64,000 nt of DNA from Rhizomicrobium sp. (GTDB lineage Bacteria > Pseudomonadota > Alphaproteobacteria > Micropepsales > Micropepsaceae), in contig JBBCHM010000001.1 of NCBI GenBank assembly GCA_037200045.1, forward strand, positions 2,728,001 to 2,792,000, given 5' to 3'. How positions within the stretch are numbered: position 1 is the stretch's first letter; each line of letters starts with the position of its first letter. Positions 6,876-17,307 of the stretch are shown here, piece by piece. The translations under genes and the position numbers were made by a program. The notes under the pieces are model-generated. The model saw only the letters and a list, made by a program, of their open reading frames with translations. It ran no database searches and was not told where the DNA came from.

Positions 6876-7871
6876 CTAAAGCCGGAAGGTCAGGTCGACC
6901 GAGCCGAACTGGTCGGCGGAAGCCTGGGTGCTGAATTCCTTGGTTCGGAAGACATGGGTAAAGGAAAGCCGGGTCCCGCCCAGTTGCACGACCGCGCCGA
7001 TCTGGACATCGCCGACCAGGATTCGCTTGTCGACACTGCGGCTCGCCTCGAAGCTGTTGCCGTCCAGGAAGATGTTGCGGCCCACCGCGCGTCCGTCCAC
7101 GCCGGCGAAGGCGTAGGCGCTGATCGCGCCGTTGGGCTCGAAGAAGCTGCTGCCCGGCAGGCTGGGCTCGAGCCGTGGCGGCCCGAAGTCGTCGGGCAGG
7201 TTGATGCCCAGCCGCACCATCGCGCCGGCGTTCGCATAGTCATAGGCGTTGCCCGCCGCAAAGCCGGCATGCGGCTCCAGGTCGACAAACAGGCCGAGAA
7301 TCGATTTGGGCGGAATGAGCTTCCAGCTCCGCTCGTAGAAGACGTTCGCGACCGGCTCGTCGCGGAGCTGGTAGTGCCAGCCGAGCGCCTTGCGGTCGCC
7401 GATGACGGTATGCACCCAGTTCTGCGCGTCCTCTCCCAGCGAGGCGGGCCCGACGACGCCGAGCTGGAGCTCGGCCTGATCGAGATGGGTGTCCGACTTC
7501 GAAAGGATGCCGAGGCCGACATAGAGATATCCCGCATAGGGGCGGTCCGTGGGGTCGGGCACGAGGAGGCCGGTTCGCCGGGGCGTGAAGATGTCCTGGC
7601 CCAGCGCGTAGCTCGTCCGCACTTCGCCGGTCCTTTCGAAGAACGGCAAATGATGCGCGAAATTCGCCAGCCAATCCGGTGTGTCCTGCGGCGCGGTCGT
7701 GTAATTCAGCGCGACGCCGTTGGTGTAATGCTGGTCGGTGTTGAAGAAGATGTCGTTCTCGAACTGGATCGACAGCGCCCCGGAGCGGCTATCCTCGGCC
7801 GGCGCGGCGGCAGCCAGGCCCGGCAGGCACAGGACCACCAGCCCCGCGGCGGCTATTGAATATTTATGCAT
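6876..7871 (-). CDS. LpxR-family lipid A 3'-O-deacylase, outer membrane
   Basis: 331 residues from ATG 7871, which follows AAGGGG with good spacing. An N-terminal signal peptide (MHKYSIAAAGLVVLCLPGLA) is followed by the LpxR/DUF2219 hallmark FENDIFFNTDQHYTNG at about residues 37-52, carrying the conserved N and D of the active site. Alternating beta-strands continue to a C-terminal aromatic strand ending FGSVDLTFRL, typical of outer-membrane barrels. The family removes the 3' acyloxyacyl chain of lipid A and so remodels the outer leaflet. It is transcribed away from rplU. Calcium dependence is known for the Salmonella enzyme and only presumed here. Confidence 0.85.
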   Translation of the reverse strand: MHKYSIAAAGLVVLCLPGLAAAAPAEDSRSGALSIQFENDIFFNTDQHYTNGVALNYTTAPQDTPDWLANFAHHLPFFERTGEVRTSYALGQDIFTPRRTGLLVPDPTDRPYAGYLYVGLGILSKSDTHLDQAELQLGVVGPASLGEDAQNWVHTVIGDRKALGWHYQLRDEPVANVFYERSWKLIPPKSILGLFVDLEPHAGFAAGNAYDYANAGAMVRLGINLPDDFGPPRLEPSLPGSSFFEPNGAISAYAFAGVDGRAVGRNIFLDGNSFEASRSVDKRILVGDVQIGAVVQLGGTRLSFTHVFRTKEFSTQASADQFGSVDLTFRL

Positions 7872-7963
7872 CCAGATTGGCCCCTTACTGCAATGCACAA
7901 CGCGAACGGGCACCTTCGGTTTCACGCGGCGGCGCCGCAGGCAGGGATATTTCCGCCTACCGC

Positions 7964-7991
7964 TTGACCCAGAGGCGCCCCTCAGTATATT
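7964..7991 (+). promoter_or_regulatory. Promoter of the rplU-rpmA operon
   Basis: TTGACC (7964-7969), 16-bp spacer, TATATT (7986-7991): the closest match to the sigma-70 consensus in the window. It predicts a start near 7998 and a 54-nt leader before the rplU ATG at 8052. Such strength suits a ribosomal protein operon. Confidence 0.75.
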
Positions 7992-8051
7992 GCGCGGCTC
8001 CCGAAGACTCCGAGTTCGGCGGGAACACACATATATTCAAGGACTTAAGTC

Positions 8052-8363
8052 ATGTTCGCGGTTATCCGCACCGGCGGCAAGCAGTACAAAGTGGCCAAGG
8101 ACGACGTCCTGACCATCGAGAAGGTCGGCGGCGACGTCGGCTCGACGCTGACCATCGGCGAGGTTCTGCTGCTGAGCGGCGACACGCTCACCCATGGCGC
8201 GCCCTTGGTGGCCGGCGCCTCGGTCGCCTGCGAAATCCTCGAACAGGGCAAGGGCCCCAAGGTCGTCGCCTTCAAGAAGAAGCGGCGCAAAAACACCCAT
8301 CGCAAGCGCGGTCATCGCCAGCCCTTCACCAAGGTGAAGGTCACGGCGATCTTGGCGGCTTAA
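8052..8363 (+). CDS. rplU: 50S ribosomal protein L21
   Basis: 103 residues, the normal length. The N-terminus [14 protein letters not shown] is the family signature, and the basic C-terminal half carries [17 protein letters not shown] followed by the final KVKVTAI strand. L21 binds 23S rRNA and L20 in the large subunit. It is the first gene of the operon, 25 bp ahead of rpmA. Confidence 0.98.
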   Translation: MFAVIRTGGKQYKVAKDDVLTIEKVGGDVGSTLTIGEVLLLSGDTLTHGAPLVAGASVACEILEQGKGPKVVAFKKKRRKNTHRKRGHRQPFTKVKVTAILAA

Positions 8364-8388
8364 AGAACGGTTTCGAAGGACTAGGGTC

Positions 8389-8673
8389 ATGGCACACAAG
8401 AAAGCAGGCGGTTCCTCGCGCAACGGTCGCGACTCGAACCCCAAGATGCTCGGCGTGAAGCTGTTCGGCGGCGAGAAGGTCGCGGGCGGCAACATTATCG
8501 TGCGCCAGCGCGGCACCAAGTTCTGGGCCGGCGAAGGCGTCGGCATGGGCAAGGACCATTCGCTCTTCGCGCTTACCGACGGCCAGGTCGCGTTCCGCCA
8601 GGGCTTCAAGCGCCGCACCTACGTATCGGTGATTAACGCGCAGAATCCGGCGACGAAGAGCGCAGCGGAATAG
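8389..8673 (+). CDS. rpmA: 50S ribosomal protein L27
   Basis: 94 residues. It starts [16 protein letters not shown], the conserved N-terminal tail that reaches the peptidyl-transferase centre, followed by [21 protein letters not shown]. No cleavable N-terminal extension of the Firmicutes kind is present. A strong terminator follows at 8722-8750. Confidence 0.98.
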   Translation: MAHKKAGGSSRNGRDSNPKMLGVKLFGGEKVAGGNIIVRQRGTKFWAGEGVGMGKDHSLFALTDGQVAFRQGFKRRTYVSVINAQNPATKSAAE

Positions 8674-8721
8674 GCGGCTGAAGACATAGGCCGCCCGAGA
8701 AATCGGCGGCCCGTTATCAGG

Positions 8722-8750
8722 AGGGAGATGGTCCGCCAGCTCCCTTTTTT
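8722..8750 (+). terminator. Terminator after rpmA
   Basis: Stem AGGGAG (8722-8727) / CTCCCT (8740-8745), extended by TGG/CCA across one mismatch with a TCCG loop, then a run of T residues to 8750. It separates the ribosomal genes from the GNAT pair, although readthrough would explain the conserved order with obgE. Confidence 0.8.
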
Positions 8751-8770
8751 CGTCCCTCCACGGAGGGACG
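8751..8770 (+). promoter_or_regulatory. Hairpin that masks the GNAT ribosome-binding site
   Basis: Perfect 8-bp stem CGTCCCTC (8751-8758) / GAGGGACG (8763-8770) with a CACG loop, directly after the terminator. The right arm contains the Shine-Dalgarno GGAGGG (8762-8767) of the GNAT gene starting at 8775, so folding would reduce its translation. Confidence 0.5.
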
Positions 8771-8774
8771 TGCC

Positions 8775-9326
8775 ATGTGCTCAACTGAATCAGGCTTTCT
8801 GGAATCCGAGAGACTGCTGTTACGCCGACCCGAGCGGCGCGACATTCCCGCGATCGTGCCGCTGGCGAACGACTACGAGGTCGCCAAGAATCTCTCCACG
8901 ATGCCCCATCCCTACACCGCGACGGACGGTGAGGCCTTTCTGGCACGGCTGGACGAGAAGCGGGACACCGATTTCGTATTCGCGATCACGCGAAAGGCGG
9001 ACTCCGTCTACATGGGCAGCATCGGATTGCACCTGCGCGACGACGGCTACGAGTTCGGCTATTGGCTGGGCAAGCCTTTCTGGCGGCAGGGTTACGCGAC
9101 CGAGGCGGCGCGGCGGCTGATCGCCTTCGCCTTCGACGAATTGGAGGCGCAACTCGTGTGGGCCGGCTGGTTCCACGACAATCCGCGCTCCGGCAACGTG
9201 CTCGCCAAGCTCGGCTGCGTGCCCAGGGGCTTCACGAAGCGCCGCTGCCTGGCGCGCGGCATGGAGATCGGCTGCAACGAGGTGACGCTGAGCCGCGAGG
9301 CCTATCTCGTCAGGAGGGTGGCATGA
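8775..9326 (+). CDS. RimJ/RimL-type GNAT acetyltransferase (first of a tandem pair)
   Basis: 183 residues. The RimJ/RimL pattern is clear: an N-terminal RLLLRRPERRDIPAI segment, a central YEFGYWLGKPFWRQGYATEAA block (acetyl-CoA-binding RQGYAT) and NPRSGNVLAKLGC near the end. These enzymes acetylate N-terminal or side-chain amines, in the best-known cases of ribosomal proteins, but the target here is unknown. It overlaps the next gene by 4 bp (ATGA at 9323) and is clearly its paralogue. Its ribosome-binding site lies in a hairpin. Confidence 0.88.
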   Translation: MCSTESGFLESERLLLRRPERRDIPAIVPLANDYEVAKNLSTMPHPYTATDGEAFLARLDEKRDTDFVFAITRKADSVYMGSIGLHLRDDGYEFGYWLGKPFWRQGYATEAARRLIAFAFDELEAQLVWAGWFHDNPRSGNVLAKLGCVPRGFTKRRCLARGMEIGCNEVTLSREAYLVRRVA

Positions 9327-9871
9327 GCTTCCATCCGACGACGCAGCGGCTGATCCTGCGGCCGCCGACCTTGACCGACATGCCGGCCTTCGTGGCGATC
9401 CTGAACGACTACGACGTGGCCAAGAACCTGCGCCTGGTGGCGCATCCGTTCACCGAAACGCTGTTCCGCGAGGCGCTTGTGCGCATCGATCGGGAGCGGC
9501 AGGACGGCACCGGCTACAGCTTCGCGGTCACGCGCGCGATGGACGGCGCGCTGATCGGGCTGTGCGCGGCCGACCGCGGCCCGAACGGCGCCTGGGAGTT
9601 CGGCTATTGGTACGGCCGGCCCTATTGGGGCCAGGGCTACGCCACGGAAGCGGCGCGGCCGGTGATGCGCTTCGCCTTCGAGGACAGGGGGGCGGAGCGG
9701 CTGACGGCCGGCTGGTTCGACGACAATCCGGCCTCCGGCGCGGTTCTGCACAAGCTGGGCTTCGCCATCGCGGGCGTGGCGCGCGTCCGCTGCCTGGCGC
9801 GGGGCTGCGAAGTGCTCTCCAACCGGGCGCAGTTGACGCGCGAGCAATTTGCGCGAAAGAAGGCGGCATGA
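9323..9871 (+). CDS. RimJ/RimL-type GNAT acetyltransferase (second of a tandem pair)
   Basis: 182 residues from ATG 9323, preceded by CAGGAGGG. It repeats the layout of the gene before it almost line by line: RLILRPPTLTDMPAF, LNDYDVAKNLR, WEFGYWYGRPYWGQGYATEA, NPASGAVLHKLGF, and a shared RVRCLARGCE stretch. This shows a local duplication. The acetyl-CoA loop is WGQGYAT. It probably acts on a related substrate. The 147-bp palindromic element follows before obgE. Confidence 0.88.
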   Translation: MSFHPTTQRLILRPPTLTDMPAFVAILNDYDVAKNLRLVAHPFTETLFREALVRIDRERQDGTGYSFAVTRAMDGALIGLCAADRGPNGAWEFGYWYGRPYWGQGYATEAARPVMRFAFEDRGAERLTAGWFDDNPASGAVLHKLGFAIAGVARVRCLARGCEVLSNRAQLTREQFARKKAA

Positions 9872-9907
9872 CGCTCCTATTTCACGCGCCCGATATCGCC
9901 CCGATAA

Positions 9908-12228
<2,321 letters not shown>

Positions 12229-12232
<4 letters not shown>

Positions 12233-13488
12233 GTTTGCGCGAGAACATGCTGGCGCTGGGCGCCGCCGCGAAGGAAGCGACGCGCGCCATGCGCGAAGCC
12301 TCGACCGAGACGAAAAACAAGGCCCTGCTCGCCGCCGCCGCCGCGATCCACGCCCGCAAGGGCGATATTCTCGCGGCCAACGCGAAGGACATCGCGGCGG
12401 GAAAATTGTCCGGCCTGACGGCGGCGCTGCTCGACCGCCTAACGCTGGACGACAAGCGGGTCGAAGCGATGGCGCAGGGCGTCGAAGACGTGGCCGCGCT
12501 ACCCGATCCTGTCGGCCGCGAGATGGCGCGCTGGATGGTGCCCAGCGGACTCGACATTGCGCGCATCGCCACGCCCATCGGCGTCATCGGGATGATCTAT
12601 GAGAGCCGGCCCAATGTAACGGCGGATGCCGGCGCGCTCTGTCTGAAATCCGGCAATGTCTGCATCCTGCGCGGCGGTTCGGATTCGGCGCATTCGTCCG
12701 CGGCCATCCATGCGGCGATGCTCGAAGGGCTGCGCGCCGCCGGCCTGCCCGAAGCCGCGATCACGCGCGTGCCGACCACGGACCGTGAGGCGGTCGGATT
12801 GATGCTCGAAGGCCTCGGCGGCGTCATCGACCTCATCATCCCGCGCGGCGGCAAGGGGCTGACCGGCCGCGTGATGGCCGAGGCGCGGGTGCCGGTGCTG
12901 GCGCATCTGGAAGGTGTCTGCCACGTCTATATCCACGCCGCCGCCGATCCGGCGAAGGCACGCGCCATCGCGGTGAACGCGAAGATGCGGCGGACATCCG
13001 TTTGCGGCGCGGCGGAGACGCTGCTCATCGACCGCGCGATATTGCCGACGCTGGGCATCGTGGTTCTGAACGATCTCGCGAAAGCCGGCTGCGAAATTCG
13101 TGCCGACGCAGCGGTGCGTGCCGCGTTTCCCGATGCCAAGGCCGCCAACGACGAAGACTGGTCCACGGAATATCTCGATGCGGTGATCGCGGCGAAGGTC
13201 GTCGATGGCGTTGAGGACGCCATCGCGCATATCGAAAAGTACGGCTCGCACCACACGGAAAGCATCGTCACAGAAGACAAGGCGGCGGCGGAGCGGTTCC
13301 TTTCGGCGCTCGACTCGGCCATCGTGCTGTGGAACGCCTCGACGCAATTCGCCGACGGCGCGGAGTTCGGCATGGGGGCGGAAATCGGCATCGGCACGGG
13401 CAAGCTGCACGCGCGCGGTCCCGTCGGGGTGGAGCAGCTCACGACCTTCAAATACATCGTGCGTGGAACGGGGCAGATCCGGCCGTGA
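12229..13488 (+). CDS. proA: Gamma-glutamyl phosphate reductase
   Basis: 419 residues, GTG start at 12229 overlapping the proB stop (GTGA). Aldehyde dehydrogenase fold; the catalytic cysteine is in [14 protein letters not shown] at about residue 260, and the NADPH-binding region includes [18 protein letters not shown]. It reduces glutamyl 5-phosphate to glutamate semialdehyde, the second proline-synthesis step, probably in complex with ProB. Confidence 0.96.
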
Positions 13489-14135
13489 AGACAAAGCTGG
13501 AACGACCGCACGCCAACTGGGTGCGCCCGCCGGGGCCGGTGGCACCGGGACTGCGCATCGGCCTGCTGGGCGGCTCGTTCAATCCGGCGCATGAGGGCCA
13601 TGTCCATGTCAGCGAGGTGGCGCTGAAGCGGCTCGGCCTCGATTATGTCTGGTGGCTGGTCACGCCGCAGAATCCGCTCAAGCCGACCCACGGCATGGCG
13701 CCGCTCGCCGAGCGGGTGCGGTCCGCCCGGATCGTGGCGCGCCATCCGCGCATCGTGGTGATGGACATCGAACACGATTTCCGCACGCACTATTCCTTCG
13801 ACACGCTGCGGGCGCTCCAGAAGCGGTTCCCGCAGGTGAAATTCACCTGGCTGATGGGCAGCGACAATCTGCAGATTTTCCGCCGTTGGCATCGCTGGGC
13901 CGATTTCGCCCGGCGCGTGCCCATCGCGGTGATCCAGCGGCCGGGAACCGTGATGGCGATGCGCTCTGCCAAGCCGATCCAGCGGTTCGGCCAGGTCCGG
14001 CATGAAAAGCGGCTGTGCCTTCGGCGGGCGCCGGCCATCGTCATCCTGGAAGGCAGGCGCAATGCGCAGAGCGCGACCGCGATCCGCGCCTCGCAGCTCT
14101 ATTCGGAGGGCTTTGTCGGCGTGTTGCCCGCGTGA
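13485..14135 (+). CDS. nadD: Nicotinate-nucleotide adenylyltransferase
   Basis: 216 residues, GTG start at 13485 overlapping the proA stop (GTGA). The nucleotidyltransferase motif [18 protein letters not shown] (GxFxPxHxGH) and the C-terminal SATAIRAS (SxTxxR) are both present. It adenylates nicotinate mononucleotide to deamido-NAD in NAD synthesis. The position between proA and rsfS matches the usual alphaproteobacterial order. Confidence 0.94.
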   Translation: MKTKLERPHANWVRPPGPVAPGLRIGLLGGSFNPAHEGHVHVSEVALKRLGLDYVWWLVTPQNPLKPTHGMAPLAERVRSARIVARHPRIVVMDIEHDFRTHYSFDTLRALQKRFPQVKFTWLMGSDNLQIFRRWHRWADFARRVPIAVIQRPGTVMAMRSAKPIQRFGQVRHEKRLCLRRAPAIVILEGRRNAQSATAIRASQLYSEGFVGVLPA

Positions 14136-14165
14136 TAGGCTGGGTTTCGTGATGGAGAAAGACCA

Positions 14166-14639
14166 CTGACCGCCAAGACCGTTAAGGCCGCCAAGAAGCC
14201 CGCGCCCAAGCGCAAAGCGGCGGCGAAGAAACCCGCCGTCAAGAAAACCAAGAAGGCCGCGCCCGAAGCGCCGAGCGCCGTGAGCACGGTTGAGGCGGCC
14301 GATCCGGCGCTGCTTGAGCGCATCCGCGCCTCGCTGGAAGACGACAAGGCCGAGGATATCGTGACCATCGACATGGGCGGGCGTTCGTCTCTTGCGGACG
14401 CAATAGTCGTGGCGAGCGGACGCTCGTCGCGCCACGTCGCCGCGATCGCGGAACATCTGGCGCGCCGGCTGAAGGATGCCGGCTACGGCACGCGGCCGGT
14501 CAACGGCGCGCAGCAGGGCGACTGGGTTCTGGTCGATGCCGGCGACGTGATCGTCCATATCTTCCGGCCCGAAGTGCGCGACTACTACAATCTCGAAAGC
14601 ATGTGGTCGGTCGAAGAGCCCCGGCGCAGCCGGGCCTGA
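14166..14639 (+). CDS. rsfS: Ribosome silencing factor RsfS with a lysine/alanine-rich N-terminal tail
   Basis: The conserved RsfS/Iojap domain (DDKAEDIVTIDMGGRSS, ADAIVVASGRSSRHV, RPEVRDYYNLESMW) starts soon after the GTG at 14280. Upstream, the frame stays open to a TAG at 14136. From 14166 it encodes about 38 residues of K/A/P-rich sequence with almost only G/C in third positions, so this part looks translated. The only start codon that fits is the CTG at 14166, with GGAG at 14154-14157 (spacing 8), giving 157 residues. A GTG 14280 start gives 119. RsfS binds L14 and blocks subunit joining in starvation. The true start is undecided. Confidence 0.8.
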   Translation: MTAKTVKAAKKPAPKRKAAAKKPAVKKTKKAAPEAPSAVSTVEAADPALLERIRASLEDDKAEDIVTIDMGGRSSLADAIVVASGRSSRHVAAIAEHLARRLKDAGYGTRPVNGAQQGDWVLVDAGDVIVHIFRPEVRDYYNLESMWSVEEPRRSRA

Positions 14640-14645
14640 TCCGCC

Positions 14646-15128
14646 ATGCGCCTGCACATCCTCGCGGTCGGTTTCGCGCGCGGCACGCAGGAAGGCGCGC
14701 TGACGGACGATTTCGTCGGTCGCGCGCTGGCGATGGGTCGCCGCATGGGCTTCACCGCCGTCAGCTGCGACGAGCTGGCGGTCTCCAAGGAACGCGAAAC
14801 GGCGAAGCGCATGGCGGACGAGGCCGAGCGGCTGGCCCGCCGCGTGCCAGAGGGCGCGCATGTGATCCTGCTCGACGCCAAGGGCAAGGGCATGACGAGC
14901 GAGGATTTTGCCGAGATGCTGGGCGCACTGCGCGATGCCGGCACACGCGACTTGGTCTTCGTGATTGGCGGGCCGGATGGGCTGGCGCCGCTGCCGGGTC
15001 GGAAAGCCGGTCGCAGCCTCGCCTTCGGTCCGCAGACCTGGCCGCATCTGATGGTGCGCGCGATGCTGAGCGAGCAGATCTACCGCGCGCTGACGATATT
15101 GGCCGGGCACCCGTATCACAGGGCCTAA
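14646..15128 (+). CDS. rlmH: 23S rRNA pseudouridine-1915 N3-methyltransferase
   Basis: 160 residues with the SPOUT trefoil-knot features: LLDAKGKGMTSEDFA, DLVFVIGGPDG, and the conserved C-terminal end LSEQIYRALTILAGHPYHRA. It uses S-adenosylmethionine to methylate pseudouridine 1915 in helix 69 of assembled ribosomes. It is the last gene of the obgE-proB-proA-nadD-rsfS-rlmH run, seven bases after rsfS. Confidence 0.95.
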   Translation: MRLHILAVGFARGTQEGALTDDFVGRALAMGRRMGFTAVSCDELAVSKERETAKRMADEAERLARRVPEGAHVILLDAKGKGMTSEDFAEMLGALRDAGTRDLVFVIGGPDGLAPLPGRKAGRSLAFGPQTWPHLMVRAMLSEQIYRALTILAGHPYHRA

Positions 15129-15130
15129 CA

Positions 15131-15146
15131 CTCCCGCTTGCGGGAG
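15131..15146. repeat. Solo copy of the CTCCCGC palindrome, likely terminator
   Basis: CTCCCGC-TT-GCGGGAG, the core of the palindrome that bounds the element at 9908-10054, directly after the rlmH stop. As a 7-bp GC hairpin at the end of the operon it may end transcription, though it has no T-run of the classic kind. Confidence 0.6.
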
Positions 15147-15151
15147 GGTAA

Positions 15152-15168
15152 TTATCCCTTCCTTAACC
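15152..15168 (+). promoter_or_regulatory. CtrA-like box upstream of fliX
   Basis: TTAT-N7-TTAACC, one base off the CtrA consensus TTAA-N7-TTAA, lying 43 bp before the fliX start. fliX belongs to the early, CtrA-controlled tier of the flagellar hierarchy in Caulobacter, which supports the reading. CtrA itself is not in this window. Confidence 0.45.
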
Positions 15169-15210
15169 ACAATCTGCGAAGTTCGTGTGTCGCAATGGGA
15201 CGAGGGGCCC

Positions 15211-15639
15211 ATGGAGATCAACGGACCCAGAAGGATCGAAACGAGCACGGTGCGCCGCGTCGCCAAGGGCGCGTCCGGCACTTCGTCCTCGTTCCAGGTC
15301 TCCGACGCGGGCGAAACCCGCGGCGCGGTGGTGAGCGGCCCCGGCCCGATCGGCGCGCTCGATTCCATCCTGATGCTGCAGGGCATGGACGATTCCACCG
15401 ACGGCAAGTCCAAGGCCGCGGCGCATGGCGAGAAGCTGCTCGATATGCTCGACGAAATCCGTGACGGGTTGCTTGCCGGCGGCGTGCCGCGCACGACGCT
15501 CAACCGCCTCGCCAACGCGGTGACCCGCCGCCACGACCAGTTCAACGATCCCAAGCTGCAAGGCGTGCTCGACGAGATCGAGCTGCGCGCCCATGTCGAG
15601 ATCGCCAAGCTCGAGATGATGGACAAGCGGGTGGCTTAG
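15211..15639 (+). CDS. fliX: Flagellar assembly protein FliX
   Basis: 142 residues from ATG 15211, preceded by GAGGGG; the 5'-most GTG at 15187 would add eight poorly fitting residues. The family start MEINGPRR, the central DSILMLQGMDD and the helical C-terminal part (LLDMLDEIRDGLLAGGVP, LDEIELRAHVEIAKLEM) match FliX. In Caulobacter FliX couples completion of early flagellar structures to activity of the sigma-54 regulator FlbD. No other flagellar gene is in the window. Confidence 0.88.
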   Translation: MEINGPRRIETSTVRRVAKGASGTSSSFQVSDAGETRGAVVSGPGPIGALDSILMLQGMDDSTDGKSKAAAHGEKLLDMLDEIRDGLLAGGVPRTTLNRLANAVTRRHDQFNDPKLQGVLDEIELRAHVEIAKLEMMDKRVA

Positions 15640-15830
15640 GGGCTTTTCTCGATCGCCGCAGCTATGCGTTCCAGCGCCGCGACCTGCGCCCTCATCTGCT
15701 CCAGATAGGCGGCTTGGTATTTCGATTGAAATCCGCCGCGCCGCCACATGACCATGAAGCCAACCCACACCGCGATGAGCAGGAGCATAGGAAACGCATT
15801 GACGAGTGTCTCGATCCAGAACTGATCCAT
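15636..15830 (-). CDS. Small single-pass membrane protein
   Basis: 64 residues: an N-terminal membrane segment (about residues 12-29, AFPMLLLIAVWVGFMVMW), a basic step RRGG, and a helical cytoplasmic tail with likely coiled-coil spacing (YLEQMRAQVAALERIAAAIE). It lies 35 bp after sucB on the same strand and overlaps the convergent fliX stop by 4 bp. The topology is N-out/C-in. Function not known. Confidence 0.7.
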   Translation of the reverse strand: MDQFWIETLVNAFPMLLLIAVWVGFMVMWRRGGFQSKYQAAYLEQMRAQVAALERIAAAIEKSP

Positions 15831-15865
15831 ATCTTCCCTCCGTCGATCGAAGAGAGAATGGCTAT

Positions 15866-17140
15866 TCAGATATCCAGCAGCAAGCGCTGCGGGTCTTCCA
15901 GGTTTTCCTTCACGCGCACCAGGAAGGTCACCGCTTCGCGGCCGTCGACCAAGCGGTGGTCGTAGGACAGCGCCAGATACATCATCGGCTTGATCACGAC
16001 CTTGTCGTCCTCCGCCACCGGGCGCGGCTGGATCTTGTGCATGCCGAGGATACCGGACTGCGGCGTGTTCAGGATCGGGGTCGACATCAGGGAGCCGAAC
16101 ACCCCGCCATTGGTGATCGTGAAGGTGCCACCCTGGAGCTCCTCAAGCTTCAATTTGTTGTCGCGGGCGCGCAGGCCGTAGTCGTGGATCTTCGCCTCGA
16201 TCCCGGCAAGTGACAGCAGGTCGGCGTCGCGCACAACCGGCACGACAAGGCCGCGCTCGGTCGAGACCGCCACGCCGATGTCGTAGTAGTTCTTGTAGAC
16301 GACGTCGTCGCCTTCGAGTTCGGCGTTGACGTTGGGCAGCTCCTTGAGCGCCGCGATGCAGGCCTTGACGAAGAAGCCCATGAAGCCGAGGCGCACGCCG
16401 TGCTTCTTCTCGAAGCTGTCCTTGTATTCCGTGCGCAGGGCCATGACGTGGCTCATGTCGACCTCGTTGAAGGTCGTGAGCTGGGCGGCGGTGTTCTGCG
16501 ATTCCTTGAGGCGCAGCGCGATGGTCTTGCGCAGGCGGCTCATCGTCACGCGCTCTTCGCGGTCGGCGCGCGGGCGCGGGCCGGCATGCACCGGCGCGGG
16601 GGCAGGGCGCGGCGCGCTACGCTCGGCGGCGCGGGCCTCCAGCGCTTCAAGCACGTCGCCTTTCAGCACGCGGCCGTCGCGGCCGCTGCCGGCGAGGGTC
16701 GACAGATCGACGCCGCTCTCTTCCGCGATCCGGCGCGTGGCGGGCATGACGGGCGCGGCAACGATAGGCGCGGCGGCGACGGGAGCCGGCTTCGGCGGCT
16801 CGACCTTCGGCGCGGGTGCCGGTTTGGGAGCTGGAGCAGGCGCCGGCTTGGGCGCCGCAGCCTGCGGGTTCTTGGCGGGCGTCGCGGAAGCCTTGCCCTT
16901 GGCGCCTTCGGCGATGGCGCCGAGCAGGGCGCCGACCTGGACCGTGTCGCCTTCCTTGACCGAGATGGATTCGAGCGACCCGTCGGCGGGCGAGGGCACC
17001 TCGACCGTGACCTTGTCGGTCTCCAGTTCGAGCAGCGGCTCGTCGCGGGCGACGGCCTCACCCTCCTTCTTGAACCAGCGCGCCACCGTGGCTTCGGTGA
17101 CCGATTCGCCCATGGCGGGAACTTTGATTTCGATGCTCAT
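15866..17140 (-). CDS. sucB: Dihydrolipoyl succinyltransferase, E2 of 2-oxoglutarate dehydrogenase
   Basis: 424 residues from ATG 17140. A GTG 27 bp further upstream would add residues not seen in the family. Order of parts: lipoyl domain (residues 1-76, lipoylated K43 in ETDKVTVEV), an Ala/Pro/Lys linker, the peripheral subunit-binding domain ([18 protein letters not shown]), a second linker, and the acyltransferase domain ending [12 protein letters not shown] with catalytic H and D. It transfers the succinyl group to CoA in the TCA cycle. It follows sucA, separated by a palindromic repeat. Confidence 0.96.
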   Translation of the reverse strand: MSIEIKVPAMGESVTEATVARWFKKEGEAVARDEPLLELETDKVTVEVPSPADGSLESISVKEGDTVQVGALLGAIAEGAKGKASATPAKNPQAAAPKPAPAPAPKPAPAPKVEPPKPAPVAAAPIVAAPVMPATRRIAEESGVDLSTLAGSGRDGRVLKGDVLEALEARAAERSAPRPAPAPVHAGPRPRADREERVTMSRLRKTIALRLKESQNTAAQLTTFNEVDMSHVMALRTEYKDSFEKKHGVRLGFMGFFVKACIAALKELPNVNAELEGDDVVYKNYYDIGVAVSTERGLVVPVVRDADLLSLAGIEAKIHDYGLRARDNKLKLEELQGGTFTITNGGVFGSLMSTPILNTPQSGILGMHKIQPRPVAEDDKVVIKPMMYLALSYDHRLVDGREAVTFLVRVKENLEDPQRLLLDI

Positions 17141-17222
17141 CGGAGGTTTCTCACCAAGAGGGTTCACGCGGAGCCGCGGAGGACGCGGAGTTCGGTGTGA
17201 ACAGTTTCACTCTAACCTATTT

Positions 17223-17304
17223 CGTCATCGCCCGGCTCGTCCGCGCGACCCATTTTGTATCGCCATGACAAAATAGGTCGTCCGGATACGGGGTGATGAC
17301 GGCT
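17223..17304. repeat. Imperfect long palindrome between sucA and sucB
   Basis: Outer arms GTCATC (17224-17229 region) and GATGAC (near 17294-17299), middle arms CCCG.../...GGG, and inner arms GACCCATTTTGT / ACAAAATAGGTC (11 of 12 paired) around a short loop. It is a decayed copy of the GTCATCCC...GGGATGAC type of intergenic palindrome common in Alphaproteobacteria. It sits in the 167-bp sucA-sucB gap and could reduce expression of sucB or stabilise the upstream message. Confidence 0.6.
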
Positions 17305-17307
17305 TAC

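Noticed and set aside
12927-15626. Minus-strand frame of about 900 codons across proA, nadD, rsfS, rlmH and fliX
   Set aside because: Spans five well-supported genes and their boundaries; composition is that of a shadow frame.
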